Translations under genes and position numbers: made by a program | Notes under the pieces: generated by a model | What the model was told of the DNA's origin: nothing | What the model saw: the letters and a program-made list of their open reading frames with translations, nothing else | Databases searched by the model: none | Assembly: GCF_019042245.1 (NCBI RefSeq) | Contig: NZ_JAHQCX010000019.1 | Coordinates: forward strand, 49,349 to 113,348 | Origin: Diplocloster modestus | GTDB lineage: Bacteria > Bacillota > Clostridia > Lachnospirales > Lachnospiraceae | Reading direction: 5' to 3' | DNA: 64,000 nt | Shown here: positions 8,666 to 17,661 of the stretch, in pieces | Numbering within the stretch: position 1 is the stretch's first letter | Layout: every line of letters starts with the position of its first letter

Positions 8666-10480
8666 GTGTTTCACACAAAGAGAGCTTATTGGCGGAAATT
8701 AGACAATGCGGCCAAGATCTTTCCGGCGACCAGCGGTAAACGGGATACCCGCGTATTCCGTTTCTACTGCGAGCTTCACCAGGACGTAAAGCCCGAAGCC
8801 CTGCAAAAGGCTTTGGATACCACGATAGAAAAATATCCGGTTTTCCTCTCTGTACTGCGCAAAGGATTCTTTTGGTATTATCTGGAGGAGAGCTCCATCC
8901 GTCCGCTGGTAAAACAGGAAAGTAAGCCGCCCTGCAGCAGCCTATACATTCATGATAAAAAAAGCCTGTTATTTGATGTTACTTATTATAAGAAGAGGAT
9001 CAATTTTGAAGTGTTCCACGCACTGACTGACGGGACCGGCGCCACCCAGTTCATCCGGGAGCTGGTCAAAAACTATCTGGTACAAGTCCATGCCTCAGAC
9101 GGTCTTACCGATGAGCCATTAACCGATTCATCCATTACCTTACAGGATCTGGAAGACGACAGCTTTACCAAATACTACAGCCCGAATGACAAAAAGAAAA
9201 CAAGGAAAGTCAAAGCATTCCAGCTGCATGGACCAGGCACCAGGGACGGTGAACTTCAGATTACGGAAGCCACCCTGTCGGTCAAGAACGTTCTGTCCAA
9301 AGCAAGAGAATACGATGCCTCCATAACCGTCTACCTTACGGCAGTCTTTTTGTGCGCGATCCATGAGGAAATGAACCGGTTTCAGGAGCACAAACCTGTG
9401 GCCCTGATGGTGCCACTGAACCTCAGAAAATTCTTTCCCTCCGATTCCATGCTGAACTTTTTTGGCTGGATCGAACCCAATTACCGTTTCGAAGCCGGCC
9501 GTTCCACTTTCGGAGATGTAGTTCAGGAAGTAAAACAATATTTCTCCCAAGAACTGACCAAAGACCAGGTGGCTGTCCGCATGAACGAGCTGATGGGACT
9601 GGAACGCAATCCGATCCTTCGGATCCTGCCTCTGGAGATCAAAAACTTCGGCATGAAGCTGGGCGCCCGTTTCTCAGGAAAAGACGTAACCGCGGTATTC
9701 TCCAACATGAGCGTGGTATCCATGCCCGACCAATATATCCCATACATCAAACGTTTCGGGGTGTTCACCAGCACCCCCACCATGGAGTTATGCATGTGTT
9801 CCTTCCAGGACCAGTTGGCGCTCACCTTCACATCCCGCTTCGAGAGCCGGAACATCGAGAGGAACTTCATCCGTATCCTGAAGGAACACGGAATCGCAAG
9901 TGAGTTCCCGGAACCCGATTACCCGCCCCGCCAAAAAGAGAGGCTTATGGGCAAACGTTTCTTCCAGTGGTTCACCTTTGGCAGCATCGCCGCCGCAGTC
10001 ATCACAGTCATGATAAACATGATCGTGACCCCGCACCTATACTGGTCCCTCTTTGCCGTGGCCGGTGCGTTCAGCATGTGGCTGGCTCTGGCGGTCGCCT
10101 TCTTCAAACGCCGCAACCTGTTGAAAAACTCACTATGGCAGCTTTTCATCATAACCATCGGCTGTCTGATCTGGGACCTGTGTACCGGGTGGAACGGCTG
10201 GTCTGTGGACTACGTCCTTCCGTGCATGTGTGTTCTGATCCTGGCCTCTATGATCACCATCACTTTCGTCCAGCGCCTTAAGCCAAAAGATTACATGATC
10301 TATTACGTCATAAATGCCCTTTACGGATTGGTTCCGGTAATTCTCCTGCTGACAGGGATAGCTGCCGTGAGGTACCCTTCCGTGATCTGCTCCGGTATTT
10401 GCCTATTGAGCCTGGCAGGGTTGGTTATCTTCAATGGACGGGACTTTTTTTCTGAGATGGGGAAGAAGCTGCATATTTGA
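8666..10480 (+). CDS. Condensation-fold acyltransferase with C-terminal membrane domain (DUF6320-like)
   Basis: 604 residues from a GTG start with AAGGAGG 10 bases upstream. The N-terminal 430 residues resemble the alcohol acetyltransferase/condensation fold: the catalytic HxxxDG motif is H118-ALT-D122-G123 and a second lobe follows. The C-terminal 170 residues contain about five to six hydrophobic helices separated by short basic turns, which fits the DUF6320 domain as I remember it. The enzyme probably transfers an acyl group from CoA or a carrier to an alcohol or lipid at the membrane. No NRPS modules are nearby, so a nonribosomal role is unlikely. Substrate unknown. Confidence 0.75.
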   Translation: MFHTKRAYWRKLDNAAKIFPATSGKRDTRVFRFYCELHQDVKPEALQKALDTTIEKYPVFLSVLRKGFFWYYLEESSIRPLVKQESKPPCSSLYIHDKKSLLFDVTYYKKRINFEVFHALTDGTGATQFIRELVKNYLVQVHASDGLTDEPLTDSSITLQDLEDDSFTKYYSPNDKKKTRKVKAFQLHGPGTRDGELQITEATLSVKNVLSKAREYDASITVYLTAVFLCAIHEEMNRFQEHKPVALMVPLNLRKFFPSDSMLNFFGWIEPNYRFEAGRSTFGDVVQEVKQYFSQELTKDQVAVRMNELMGLERNPILRILPLEIKNFGMKLGARFSGKDVTAVFSNMSVVSMPDQYIPYIKRFGVFTSTPTMELCMCSFQDQLALTFTSRFESRNIERNFIRILKEHGIASEFPEPDYPPRQKERLMGKRFFQWFTFGSIAAAVITVMINMIVTPHLYWSLFAVAGAFSMWLALAVAFFKRRNLLKNSLWQLFIITIGCLIWDLCTGWNGWSVDYVLPCMCVLILASMITITFVQRLKPKDYMIYYVINALYGLVPVILLLTGIAAVRYPSVICSGICLLSLAGLVIFNGRDFFSEMGKKLHI

Positions 10481-10488
10481 GGGACGAT

Positions 10489-10920
10489 GCTGAAAGGGAG
10501 CGGAGGCGGAGGGATATTCCGTAGGGTTGCCGGCCTCTGGAGACATTGGCGGCGCTGGCCGGACGGCAACGGCTGTTCCTGCGCTGTGGGGATCATTGGC
10601 CGTGTGCCGGGGCTGTGGGCTTGCGCCGGCTGCTGCTAAATAAAAACGGACCGGCGGGGTCAGGAACCGGGGCCATTCACCAGGAACGCATGATGCGTTC
10701 CCGGTTCAGAGCCCCTTGCGTGTCGGCGTGGAACGCCGCCCCGCATCCTGACCCCGCCGGTCCGTTTTTATTAAGCAGCAGCTCGGCCGCCCAATGCCCC
10801 GGCACACGGCCAATGATCCCCACAGCGCAGGAACAGCCGTTGCCGTCCGGCCAGCGCCGTCAATGCCTCCAGAGGCCGGCAACCCTACGGAATATCCCTC
10901 CGCCTCCGCTCCCTTCCAGC
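10489..10920. repeat. Giant imperfect inverted repeat (two ~176-base arms, 80-base loop)
   Basis: The left arm 10489-10665 and right arm 10746-10920 are reverse complements over almost their whole length. There are only scattered single mismatches and one disturbed block around 10613-10635. Each arm carries a T/A-rich end next to a GC-rich core (AAAAACGGACCGGCGGGGTC), so the inner part also looks like a bidirectional terminator. The 80-base loop contains small hairpins, for example GGAACGCA-TGA-TGCGTTCC. ORFs inside it are by-products of the palindrome. It separates the acyltransferase gene from the str operon promoter. Confidence 0.9.
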
Positions 10921-11109
10921 CCGGCGTTTATATGAGTCAGGGCGGTTTGCGGCTAGGATGCAGAAAAGCTTAAACTTAAACTTGGTGCTACCGGGTTTGA
11001 TCGAGTGTGTTGGATTCTTAGCCTTACACATTTCAAATTCCCCACAACCCCCGCCCCTTTTTTTCCGTCCCGTTATTAAAATTAAAGAAACGAATTATGA
11101 AAAAACAGC

Positions 11110-11138
11110 TTGACAGAAAAGGATCCACCCATTATAAT
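11110..11138 (+). promoter_or_regulatory. Consensus promoter of the str (rpsL-rpsG-fusA) operon
   Basis: TTGACA (11110-11115), exactly 17 bases, then TATAAT (11133-11138): both hexamers match consensus fully. The leader to the rpsL start is about 70 bases. The region 10921-11109 between the inverted repeat and this promoter is AT-rich and shows no gene. Confidence 0.85.
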
Positions 11139-11217
11139 TATTTAGCGTGCATGCGGATGCATTATATTTTGCATACACAAAACAGTTTGGGAAATCCACT
11201 ATCAGGAGGTGAAAGAA

Positions 11218-11640
11218 ATGCCCACATTTAACCAGTTAGTAAGAAAGGGACGTCAAACATCTGTAAAGAAATCCACAGCTCCGGCTCTGCAGAAAGGATA
11301 TAACTCTCTGCGTAAAAGATCTACGGATTTATCTTCTCCCCAGAAGAGAGGTGTTTGCACCGCAGTGAAGACCGCAACCCCTAAGAAGCCGAACTCCGCT
11401 CTTCGTAAGATCGCCAGAGTTCGTCTTTCCAACGGAATCGAAGTGACGAGTTATATTCCCGGTGAAGGCCATAACCTTCAGGAGCATAGCGTTGTTCTGA
11501 TTCGTGGTGGAAGGGTTAAGGACTTACCTGGTACCAGATACCATATTGTCAGAGGTACCCTGGATACCGCCGGTGTTGCCAACAGACGGCAGGCCCGTTC
11601 CAAGTACGGCGCTAAGAGACCCAAAGACGCCAAGAAATAA
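11218..11640 (+). CDS. rpsL: 30S ribosomal protein S12
   Basis: 140 residues, full length for S12. It reads MPTFNQLVRKGR and carries the decoding-centre motifs TPKKPNSALRK and PGEGHNLQEHS with VKDLPGTRYH. The lysines whose mutation gives streptomycin resistance (in KKPNSAL and GGRVKDLPG) are the sensitive wild-type residues, judged from known S12 biology. AGGAGGTGAAAGAA precedes the ATG at 11218; the three codons upstream in frame are not used. It is the first gene of the operon. rpoB and rpoC, which usually precede it in Clostridia, are not upstream here. Confidence 0.98.
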   Translation: MPTFNQLVRKGRQTSVKKSTAPALQKGYNSLRKRSTDLSSPQKRGVCTAVKTATPKKPNSALRKIARVRLSNGIEVTSYIPGEGHNLQEHSVVLIRGGRVKDLPGTRYHIVRGTLDTAGVANRRQARSKYGAKRPKDAKK

Positions 11641-11831
11641 TTCTTGTTGAGTATCACAAACAGAACTATGGTTAGTGTAGGTGTTTCATCCCTGTTTTCA
11701 ATATGCATCAGATAACATCATGAATTACCGCACGAACACATTAAGTCCATAGAACGACACATGTGAGTACCGATGAATTAACCGAAAAGAAGCTGCCGAA
11801 AAAGGCGGCAAATGTTAAGGAGGGAAGTAAC

Positions 11832-12302
11832 GTGCCACGTAAAGGACATACTCAGAAAAGAGATGTATTAGCAGATCCGTTGTACAATAACAAAGTAGTC
11901 ACCAAATTAATCAACAACGTTATGCTGGATGGTAAAAAAGGTGTTGCTCAGAAGATTGTATACGGAGCATTTGACAAAGTAGCTGAAAAAACCGGGAAAC
12001 CGGCGATCGAAGTATTCGAAGAGGCTATGACCAATATTATGCCTGTACTGGAAGTAAAAGCGAGACGTATCGGTGGTGCTACCTATCAGGTACCGATCGA
12101 AGTTCGTCCCGACAGACGTCAGGCCCTGGCTCTTCGCTGGTTAGTATTGTATTCCCGCAACAGAGGCGAGAAGACGATGGAAGACAGACTGGCAAATGAG
12201 CTCATGGACGCAGCCAACAACACAGGCGCATCCGTGAAGAAGAAAGAAGATATGCACAAGATGGCAGAGGCGAACAAGGCATTTGCTCACTACCGCTTCT
12301 AA
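11832..12302 (+). CDS. rpsG: 30S ribosomal protein S7
   Basis: 156 residues, the standard S7 length, from a GTG start at 11832 (MPRKGHTQKRDVLADP) preceded by AAGGAGGGAAGTAAC. The frame is open upstream to 11763, but that part does not resemble S7. S7 nucleates assembly of the 30S head and contacts 16S rRNA near the E site. Conserved segments include GAFDKVAEKTG, RRIGGATYQVP and RWLVLYSRNRGEKTM. The 191-base gap after rpsL contains no clear terminator, so co-transcription is expected. Confidence 0.98.
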   Translation: MPRKGHTQKRDVLADPLYNNKVVTKLINNVMLDGKKGVAQKIVYGAFDKVAEKTGKPAIEVFEEAMTNIMPVLEVKARRIGGATYQVPIEVRPDRRQALALRWLVLYSRNRGEKTMEDRLANELMDAANNTGASVKKKEDMHKMAEANKAFAHYRF

Positions 12303-12413
12303 TCTGTTGCCGGATTGTATTATTCAGAGTAAAAAGTCCGCTTTTTGCTCTTGCGTCTGCGGATCTGCCCGGGAGGGCAGGTTTGCAGCACTAGATTTAA
12401 GGAGGAAAATCCC

Positions 12414-14531
12414 TTGGCTGGAAGAGAATATCCGTTAGAGAGAACCAGAAATATCGGTATCATGGCGCATATCGATGCGGGTAAAACCACATTGACCGAG
12501 CGTATTCTTTATTATACCGGTGTGAATTACAAGATTGGTGACACTCATGAGGGTACTGCTACCATGGACTGGATGGAGCAGGAACAGGAAAGAGGTATCA
12601 CCATCACTTCAGCCGCCACCACATGTCACTGGACATTACAGAAAGAAAACAAACCTATGCCGGGTGCTCTTGAGCATCGTATCAATATCATTGATACTCC
12701 CGGACACGTGGACTTTACCGTTGAGGTAGAACGTTCCTTACGTGTACTGGATGGTGCGGTTGGTGTATTCTGTGCAAAGGGAGGCGTTGAGCCTCAGTCC
12801 GAAAATGTATGGCGTCAGGCTGACAAATACAATGTACCCCGTATGGCATTTATCAATAAGATGGATATCATGGGTGCAGATTTTTACAATGCTGTAGATA
12901 TGATTAAGACCAGATTGGGTAAAAATGCAGTTCCGCTTCAGCTGCCGATCGGCAAAGAAGATGAATTCAAAGGCATTATCGATCTGTTTGAAATGCAGGC
13001 ATATATCTATAATGATGACAAGGGCGAAGATATCACTATCGAAGCCATTCCGGAAGATATGCAGGCACAGGCTCAGGAATATCGCACCGACCTGATCGAG
13101 AAGATCTGTGAGACGGACGATGAATTGATGATGGAATATCTGGAAGGAGAAGAACCTTCTACGGAGGCATTAAAAGCAGCTCTTCGTAAAGCTACCTGCT
13201 CCTGTGAAATTATTCCTGTCTGCTGCGGTACCGCATACCGGAACAAAGGTGTTCAGAAGCTGCTGGATGCTGTTCTTGAATATATGCCCGCACCTACCGA
13301 CATCCCTTCTATTACCGGAACGGATCTGGACGGTAACGAAGTGGAGAGACATTCTTCCGATGAAGAGCCTTTCTCCGCACTGGCATTTAAAATCATGGCT
13401 GACCCGTTCGTTGGAAAACTGGCATTCTTCCGTGTGTACTCCGGTACGATGAACTCCGGTTCTTACGTATTGAATGCGACCAAAGGCAAAAAAGAGCGTG
13501 TAGGCCGTATCCTGCAGATGCATGCGAACAAGAGACAGGAACTGGATAAGGTATATTCCGGTGACATCGCCGCTGCTGTTGGTTTCAAACTGACAACCAC
13601 CGGTGATACGATCTGCGATGAGCAGCACCCGGTTATCTTAGAGTCCATGGAGTTCCCGGAACCGGTTATCTCCGTTGCGATCGAGCCTAAGACCAAAGCA
13701 GGTCAGGGCAAGATGGGTGAAGCGCTGGCGAAGCTGGCAGAAGAAGATCCCACCTTCCGGACGCATACGAATCATGAGACAGGCCAGACCATCATCGAAG
13801 GTATGGGCGAGCTGCATCTGGAAATTATCGTAGACAGACTTCTCCGGGAGTTCAAAGTAGAGGCAAACGTAGGCGCCCCTCAGGTTGCTTACAAAGAAAC
13901 CTTTACCAAGACCGTGGAAGTGGACAGCAAATATGCGAAACAGTCCGGTGGACGTGGACAGTATGGACATTGTAAGGTTCGTTTCGAACCGATGGATGCC
14001 AATGCGGAAACCACATTCATTTTCGAATCTGCGGTTGTCGGCGGTGCGATTCCGAAGGAATACATCCCGGCTGTCGGCGAAGGTATCGAGGAAGCTTCGA
14101 AGGCAGGTATCCTGGGCGGATATCCCGTTCTTGGTATCAAAGCTACCGTATACGATGGTTCTTACCATGAGGTTGACTCCAGTGAGATGGCATTCCACAT
14201 CGCCGGTTCCCTAGCATTTAAGGACGCTATGTCCAAAGGAAATCCGGTACTGTTAGAGCCGATCATGAAAGTGGAAGTAACCACACCGGAAGACTATATG
14301 GGCGATGTAATCGGTGATATCAACTCCCGCCGTGGCCGTATCGAAGGTATGGATAACATCAACGGTTCCGAGCTGATCAAAGCATATGTACCGCTTTCCG
14401 AAATGTTCGGTTACGCTACCGATCTTCGTTCCAAAACACAGGGCCGTGGTAACTACTCCATGTTCTTTAACAACTACGAGCAGGTGCCCAAGTCCGTACA
14501 GGAAAAGATTATCGCTGATAAGAATAAATAA
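12414..14531 (+). CDS. fusA: Translation elongation factor G
   Basis: 705-residue ribosomal translocase GTPase. The start is TTG at 12414 (MAGREYPLERTRNIGIMAHIDAG), placed by AAGGAGGAAAATCCC and by the family N-terminus. The P-loop is AHIDAGKT, switch II is DTPGHVDF, the specificity motif is NKMD, and RGITI marks switch I. Domains III-V are present (RGQYGHCKV, GRIEGM). A weak TTG start downstream of a strong Shine-Dalgarno sequence is common for fusA in this group. A separate promoter follows before tuf. Confidence 0.98.
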   Translation: MAGREYPLERTRNIGIMAHIDAGKTTLTERILYYTGVNYKIGDTHEGTATMDWMEQEQERGITITSAATTCHWTLQKENKPMPGALEHRINIIDTPGHVDFTVEVERSLRVLDGAVGVFCAKGGVEPQSENVWRQADKYNVPRMAFINKMDIMGADFYNAVDMIKTRLGKNAVPLQLPIGKEDEFKGIIDLFEMQAYIYNDDKGEDITIEAIPEDMQAQAQEYRTDLIEKICETDDELMMEYLEGEEPSTEALKAALRKATCSCEIIPVCCGTAYRNKGVQKLLDAVLEYMPAPTDIPSITGTDLDGNEVERHSSDEEPFSALAFKIMADPFVGKLAFFRVYSGTMNSGSYVLNATKGKKERVGRILQMHANKRQELDKVYSGDIAAAVGFKLTTTGDTICDEQHPVILESMEFPEPVISVAIEPKTKAGQGKMGEALAKLAEEDPTFRTHTNHETGQTIIEGMGELHLEIIVDRLLREFKVEANVGAPQVAYKETFTKTVEVDSKYAKQSGGRGQYGHCKVRFEPMDANAETTFIFESAVVGGAIPKEYIPAVGEGIEEASKAGILGGYPVLGIKATVYDGSYHEVDSSEMAFHIAGSLAFKDAMSKGNPVLLEPIMKVEVTTPEDYMGDVIGDINSRRGRIEGMDNINGSELIKAYVPLSEMFGYATDLRSKTQGRGNYSMFFNNYEQVPKSVQEKIIADKNK

Positions 14532-14564
14532 GGCGAAATCAGCCCATAATTTAGTAAATTAGGC

Positions 14565-14593
14565 TTGAATTTATTTCCGTTATGAAATATAAT
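14565..14593 (+). promoter_or_regulatory. Predicted internal promoter for tuf
   Basis: TTGAAT (14565-14570), a 17-base spacer and consensus TATAAT (14588-14593) lie in the 141-base fusA-tuf gap, 80 bases before the tuf start. An extra tuf promoter fits the high EF-Tu to EF-G ratio cells need. Confidence 0.65.
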
Positions 14594-14672
14594 CAAAAAT
14601 AGCCGATTAGTATCCAAAAACCAGTAAAAATAAGCCCGTGAGGCAAGATATTTATAAGGAGGACGTTTTAAA

Positions 14673-15866
14673 ATGGCTAAAGCTAAATTTGAAAGATCCA
14701 AACCGCATTGTAATATCGGTACCATCGGTCACGTAGACCATGGTAAAACTACTCTGACCGCTGCTATTACCAAAACTCTTCATGCAAGATATGGTACCGG
14801 CGAAGAGGTAGCTTTCGAGAATATCGATAAAGCTCCTGAAGAGAGAGAAAGAGGTATCACGATCTCTACCGCTCACGTTGAGTATGAGACCCCCAACAGA
14901 CACTACGCTCACGTTGACTGCCCCGGACATGCTGACTACGTTAAGAACATGATCACCGGTGCTGCTCAGATGGACGGCGCTATCCTGGTTGTAGCTGCTA
15001 CCGATGGTGTAATGGCTCAGACGAAAGAGCATATCCTTCTGTCCCGTCAGGTAGGTGTTCCTTATATCGTTGTATTCATGAACAAATGTGACATGGTAGA
15101 CGACGAAGAGCTGCTTGAATTAGTAGAGATGGAAATCAGAGATCTGTTAAGCGAGTACGAGTTCCCCGGCGATGACACACCTGTTATCAGAGGTTCTGCT
15201 CTGAAAGCTCTGGAAGATCCCTCCAGCGAGTGGGGCGACAAGATCCTTGAGTTAATGGAAGCTGTTGACTCCTGGGTTCCCGATCCTCAGCGTGACACTG
15301 ACAAACCTTTCCTGATGCCTGTAGAGGACGTATTTACGATTACCGGCCGTGGTACTGTTGCAACTGGTAGAGTAGAGCGTGGTATCCTGCATGTAAACGA
15401 GGAAGTTGAAATCATCGGTATCAAAGAAGAGTCCAGAAAGACTGTTGTAACTGGTATCGAGATGTTCCGTAAATTACTGGACGAAGGCCAGGCTGGTGAT
15501 AACATTGGCGCACTGCTTCGTGGTGTTCAGAGAACTGAAATCGAAAGAGGACAGGTTCTTGCAAAACCCGGCTCTGTAAAATGCCATAAGAAATTTACCG
15601 CTCAGGTTTACGTTCTGACGAAAGATGAAGGTGGACGTCATACTCCTTTCTTCAACAACTACAGACCTCAGTTCTACTTCAGAACAACAGACGTTACCGG
15701 TGTTGTAAATCTTCCGGAAGGCGTAGAGATGTGTATGCCTGGCGATAACGTAGAGATGAGCATCGAGCTGATCCACCCGATCGCTATGGAGCAAGGTTTA
15801 ACCTTCGCTATCCGTGAAGGCGGACGTACTGTAGGTTCAGGCCGTGTTGCTACAATCATTGAATAG
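14673..15866 (+). CDS. tuf: Translation elongation factor Tu
   Basis: 397-residue EF-Tu, complete. It shows GHVDHGKT (P-loop), RGITI, DCPGHADY (switch II) and NKCD, and the C-terminal barrel ends in GGRTVGSGRVATIIE. It delivers aminoacyl-tRNA to the ribosome. AAGGAGGACGTTTTAAA precedes the ATG. Codon use is visibly more biased than in the neighbours, as expected for a very highly expressed gene. The last 55 bases of the gene are present again at 17206-17260, beyond an inserted AT-rich segment, so the 3' end appears to have been rebuilt or duplicated. Confidence 0.98.
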   Translation: MAKAKFERSKPHCNIGTIGHVDHGKTTLTAAITKTLHARYGTGEEVAFENIDKAPEERERGITISTAHVEYETPNRHYAHVDCPGHADYVKNMITGAAQMDGAILVVAATDGVMAQTKEHILLSRQVGVPYIVVFMNKCDMVDDEELLELVEMEIRDLLSEYEFPGDDTPVIRGSALKALEDPSSEWGDKILELMEAVDSWVPDPQRDTDKPFLMPVEDVFTITGRGTVATGRVERGILHVNEEVEIIGIKEESRKTVVTGIEMFRKLLDEGQAGDNIGALLRGVQRTEIERGQVLAKPGSVKCHKKFTAQVYVLTKDEGGRHTPFFNNYRPQFYFRTTDVTGVVNLPEGVEMCMPGDNVEMSIELIHPIAMEQGLTFAIREGGRTVGSGRVATIIE

Positions 15867-15889
15867 TATTGAATAAATACAGTAAAATC

Positions 15890-15924
15890 AAGACTTCCGG
15901 GGATTTCCTCGGAGGTCTTTTTTT
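15890..15924 (+). terminator. Rho-independent terminator after tuf
   Basis: AGACTTCCGGGG pairs with CCTCGGAGGTCT, with two non-Watson-Crick positions that are wobble-compatible, followed by a run of seven T. It is 24 bases after the tuf stop. Confidence 0.8.
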
Positions 15925-15965
15925 GACAGGAAAATTCTGCAAAAGAGGCTTGTGATACTGTTGTT

Positions 15966-16301
15966 TCATAGTTTTTTATGTTTTGTCCGTTTCCGATTCT
16001 CCGCAATTATTTTCCGCACTTTGTCCATGCCTTCCATGATAAACATCTGTGCATTGCCAAGTCCGTATGTTTCCTTGTATCCGTTTTCTACTAAAAGAGC
16101 ATTGTACTTTGTATAAAGAGAATCCATGGTATCAAGCAGTCCTGCCAGATGGTAATTGAGTGTTCCGCGCCATACAAAGGTATAACGGTTTGCATTTGCT
16201 TCTATCTTTGTTCCGTCAATAAAGAGGGCTTCTAAGGTGATCAGACCTTCCTTTTTTAAACGTCGCAGCAATTGATAATTCAGGTCATCCAGGATTATTA
16301 T
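15966..16301 (-). pseudogene. IS1182-type transposase fragment
   Basis: About 110 readable codons on the minus strand. They match, from memory, the middle of IS1182/DDE transposases: LDDLNYQLLRRLKKEG, then LFIDGTKIEANANRYTFVWR, which holds the first catalytic Asp and a conserved KIEANANRY block. There is no start codon: a TAA stops the frame at the upstream edge. The downstream 200 or more residues of the family are missing, and the fragment ends in HKKL-stop. Terminal inverted repeats are not visible. It marks this spot as a former insertion target between tuf and the copy of its 3' end. Confidence 0.8.
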
Positions 16302-16454
16302 TTATGAAATCATAAAAGGAATCCCGTTTTGGCTGCCCTCCCTATTCATGACTGTCTATTAACCGACAGCCCCGTTTGTGGAAATTTATATAGAACAAGA
16401 AATAGTGAAGTGGTATAATAAAAAAATAAGTAAAAAAATTGTGGAGGTAATAAA

Positions 16455-17051
16455 ATGACAGAATGGGAAAAAGCACAAAGCGGGTATTTATATGATGCAA
16501 ATTACGATAAAAACATTGTAGATGCACGAATAAGATGTGCAGACTTATGCTATGAATTTAATTTGTGTAAACCTTCAGATATTGAAATGCAAAATATATT
16601 ACTGCATAGGATTTTGGGTGAAATTAAAGGAGATATTGTGATAACGGCACCGTTTTATTGTGATTATGGAACCAATATATCTGTTGGAAATAATTTCTAC
16701 ACTAATCATAACTGTACTATTTTGGATGGAGCAAAAGTTACTTTTGGAGATAACGTATTTATTGCGCCTAATTGTGTATTTACAACTGCAGGACACGCAA
16801 TAGATGCAGAACAAAGAGCTAGTGGATTAGAAATTGCTCTGCCGATTTATATTGGCGATAATGTATGGATTGGTGCCAATGTTACTGTTCTTCCTGGCAT
16901 CACGATAGGTGATAATACAATTATTGGTGCAGGTAGTGTTGTAGATAAAGATATTCCTTCTAATGTAATAGCTGTTGGGAATCCTTGTAAAGTGCTTCGT
17001 GAGGTCACAGAAAAAGATAAGGAAAAATATCCAAGGTGGGAAGAAGTTTAA
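16455..17051 (+). CDS. Sugar O-acetyltransferase (maltose/galactoside acetyltransferase family)
   Basis: 198-residue left-handed beta-helix enzyme that moves an acetyl group from acetyl-CoA to a sugar hydroxyl. The N-terminal cap is EKAQSGYLYDANYDK, and hexapeptide repeats run from about residue 60 to 180 (VGNNFYTNHNCTILDGAKVTFGD, in part). The catalytic histidine lies in TTAGHAID, and GNPCKVLRE closes the helix. The start has GGAGGTAATAAA upstream and a TATAAT box near 16412. Base composition is strikingly AT-rich compared with genes on both sides, which points to recent transfer. It lies inside the segment bounded by the two tuf 3' ends. Confidence 0.92.
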   Translation: MTEWEKAQSGYLYDANYDKNIVDARIRCADLCYEFNLCKPSDIEMQNILLHRILGEIKGDIVITAPFYCDYGTNISVGNNFYTNHNCTILDGAKVTFGDNVFIAPNCVFTTAGHAIDAEQRASGLEIALPIYIGDNVWIGANVTVLPGITIGDNTIIGAGSVVDKDIPSNVIAVGNPCKVLREVTEKDKEKYPRWEEV

Positions 17052-17205
17052 AGTAAACAATTTCAGTTTGTTGTGACGAAGCAGGATTAAGTGTCCCTGT
17101 GCCAAGAAATCGAGCAAATAAAAATACGGTATAGAAAACAGCGTATTTCAGCGGATTTTTGCACCGCAAGATAAAGAAAAAACGTAGAAACACGCCATTC
17201 CAATA

Positions 17206-17260
17206 CCGTGAAGGCGGACGTACCGTTGGTTCCGGCCGTGTTGCTACGATCATAGAGTAA
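17206..17260 (+). repeat. Second copy of the tuf 3' end
   Basis: 55 bases identical to 15812-15866 at 48 positions. They encode the same final residues (REGGRTVGSGRVATIIE-stop) with different codons or stop (TAA instead of TAG). Immediately upstream the similarity ends abruptly. It is followed by its own terminator. Confidence 0.92.
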
Positions 17261-17296
17261 TTAAGAGGTGATTTTAACAAAGGTATAATACTAATG

Positions 17297-17334
17297 CCCC
17301 TGGAGACTTCGGTTTCCAGGGGTTTGTGTTTTTT
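17297..17334 (+). terminator. Rho-independent terminator after the tuf 3' copy
   Basis: CCCCTGGA (17297-17304) pairs with TCCAGGGG (17315-17322) around a GACTTCGGTT loop, followed by a T-rich stretch. Its position relative to the tuf-like end suggests it was the original tuf terminator. Confidence 0.8.
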
Positions 17335-17401
17335 GAAAGTTTGAGAAAATATTGCAGTTGTATATAATGCGGTTATACTTAAAAAAGGATAGAAATGAGG
17401 T

Positions 17402-17521
17402 GTGAATTTTGTTAGAGGTCTAAGAAAATCCATTGCTACTCTAAAGGAATTTCCAGAGAGACATGCATTGATTGATGATGAAGTTCTGGCCAGCCAGGGA
17501 GATTCATTGCATGCCTTATAA
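17402..17521 (+). CDS. Possible small ORF or gene remnant (39 aa)
   Basis: GTG at 17402 opens a 39-codon frame (MNFVRGLRKSIATLKEFPER and so on, ending in SLHAL) with GAGG just upstream. I do not recognise it. It may be the head of a truncated protein. The rest of the 17052-17749 gap holds the tuf copy, its terminator, and the promoter and operator of the ROK regulator. Confidence 0.2.
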   Translation: MNFVRGLRKSIATLKEFPERHALIDDEVLASQGDSLHAL

Positions 17522-17661
17522 GAATTATTACATATTCTATGAGGTTATTAACTTGATGAATAAGGTTATTATTTTAAGAATTGGATATATTCGTAGATAC
17601 TGGAGGGGAATTAAATTAGCATCATAAATAATTTTTTGCTAATATTTTATCAGAGATGATA

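Noticed and set aside
10546..10935. ORFs within the giant inverted repeat
   Set aside because: The two strands give the same peptide fragments because the arms are complementary; Arg/Pro-rich composition and no ribosome site. Not genes.
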